Source of the DNA: an uncultured Lachnospiraceae bacterium
GTDB lineage: Bacteria > Bacillota > Clostridia > Lachnospirales > Lachnospiraceae
Length of the DNA stretch: 14,228 nucleotides
Direction: 5' to 3'
Assembly: GCA_900549665.1 (NCBI GenBank)
Contig: URPH01000036.1
Span: 1-14,228, forward strand
How positions within the stretch are numbered: position 1 is the stretch's first letter; each line of letters begins with the position of its first letter. Both the position numbers and the translations under genes were made by a program. This document shows positions 13,883 through 14,228 of this stretch, piece after piece. Under the pieces are notes generated by a model. The model was not told the DNA's origin. It was given only the letters and a program-made list of their open reading frames with translations, and made no database searches.

Positions 13883-14228
13883 ATGGCAAAAAAGAAGGTA
13901 ACAACATACACGTGGGATATGTTTTTCCAAAGATTACAGGAAAACATCTTCCGTCCGAAAAGGCAGACCAAGGATATTTTATTCCGTCTGGTATTTGGCA
14001 ATGACAGGCAGGCACTTTTGCAACTTTACAATGCCCTGCATGGGACTGCGTATACCAATCCTCATGAACTGCAGATTGTGACACTGGACAATGCGATTTA
14101 TATTTCAAGGAAAAATGATCTTGCATTCCTGCTTGCAGGCTCAATCAACATGTATGAGCATCAGTCTACATTGAATCCCAATATGCCGGTGCGTTTTTTA
14201 ATCTATCTGGCACAGGAGTACCAGTTAC
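13883..14228 (+). CDS. Rpn family PD-(D/E)XK nuclease / putative transposase, partial
   Basis: The 5' 115 codons of a gene that runs off the window; AAAGGAGG at 13868-13875 lies 7 bases before the ATG. Residues 29-39 read TKDILFRLVFG, followed by a helix (NDRQALLQLYNAL), then TLDNAIYISRKNDLAFLL and a YEHQST motif near residue 100, where Glu-X-Gln corresponds to the catalytic end of a PD-(D/E)XK core. A NPNMPVRFLIYLA stretch follows. This matches the Rpn / PDDEXK_2 'putative transposase' proteins that are abundant and multicopy in Lachnospiraceae; E. coli Rpn proteins are DNA endonucleases that promote recombination. No terminal inverted repeats of an insertion sequence were seen. The 3' end is missing, so length and full catalytic set cannot be judged. 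Confidence 0.72.
   Translation, partial: MAKKKVTTYTWDMFFQRLQENIFRPKRQTKDILFRLVFGNDRQALLQLYNALHGTAYTNPHELQIVTLDNAIYISRKNDLAFLLAGSINMYEHQSTLNPNMPVRFLIYLAQEYQL

Overview
The window looks like chromosomal DNA from a low-to-mid GC anaerobic Firmicute, most likely a gut-type member of the Lachnospiraceae. This is inferred from the gene families (a DUF4250 protein, an RACo-like DUF4445 protein, a membrane-anchored HtrA, a one-CBM48 GlgB and an Rpn-type nuclease), the strong AGGAGG-like ribosome binding sites and the codon usage. All genes I can support are on the + strand. No rRNA, tRNA, CRISPR array or complete insertion sequence was seen.

Layout. (1) 21-769: a DUF4160 protein followed by a DUF2442 protein fused to an Xre-type helix-turn-helix, a toxin-antitoxin-like pair. 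(2) 799-3659: a perfect CIRCE operator overlapping a sigma-A-type promoter, then the disaggregase ClpB and a strong terminator. (3) 3785-6975: membrane-anchored serine protease HtrA, a 57-residue DUF4250 protein, and a short 2Fe-2S/ASKHA protein related to the corrinoid-protein activator RACo, probably one operon. (4) 7126-8283: two half-size chromate-transporter-family proteins. (5) 8365-10377: a solitary glycogen branching enzyme with its own promoter and terminator. (6) 10384-13656: the methionine ABC importer metN-metI-metQ. (7) 13661-14228: a regulated-looking promoter, a 30-codon ORF and the start of a PD-(D/E)XK (Rpn/transposase-like) nuclease that runs off the window.

The most interesting region is the metN leader. 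It encodes a 37-residue peptide with a perfect Shine-Dalgarno sequence, 8 Met and 4 Cys, including a Cys-Cys-Cys-Met-Met run. The peptide ORF is followed by an intrinsic terminator just ahead of metN. The last codons of the ORF contain a 7-base segment that can pair with the 5' arm of that terminator. This is the architecture of classical ribosome-mediated attenuation, and it suggests that the importer is induced when charged Cys- and/or Met-tRNA is scarce. No S-box riboswitch or T-box is visible there. A 35-bp tandem repeat between metI and metQ, apparently amplified from the 3' end of metI, is a second unusual element of the same operon.

The clpB and htrA units are both for protein quality control. 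The chromate-family pair, glgB and the RACo-like gene have no obvious functional link to them. The final segment carries a dyad around the -35 box and a hairpin that hides the nuclease ribosome binding site, both compatible with tight control of a potentially harmful nuclease.
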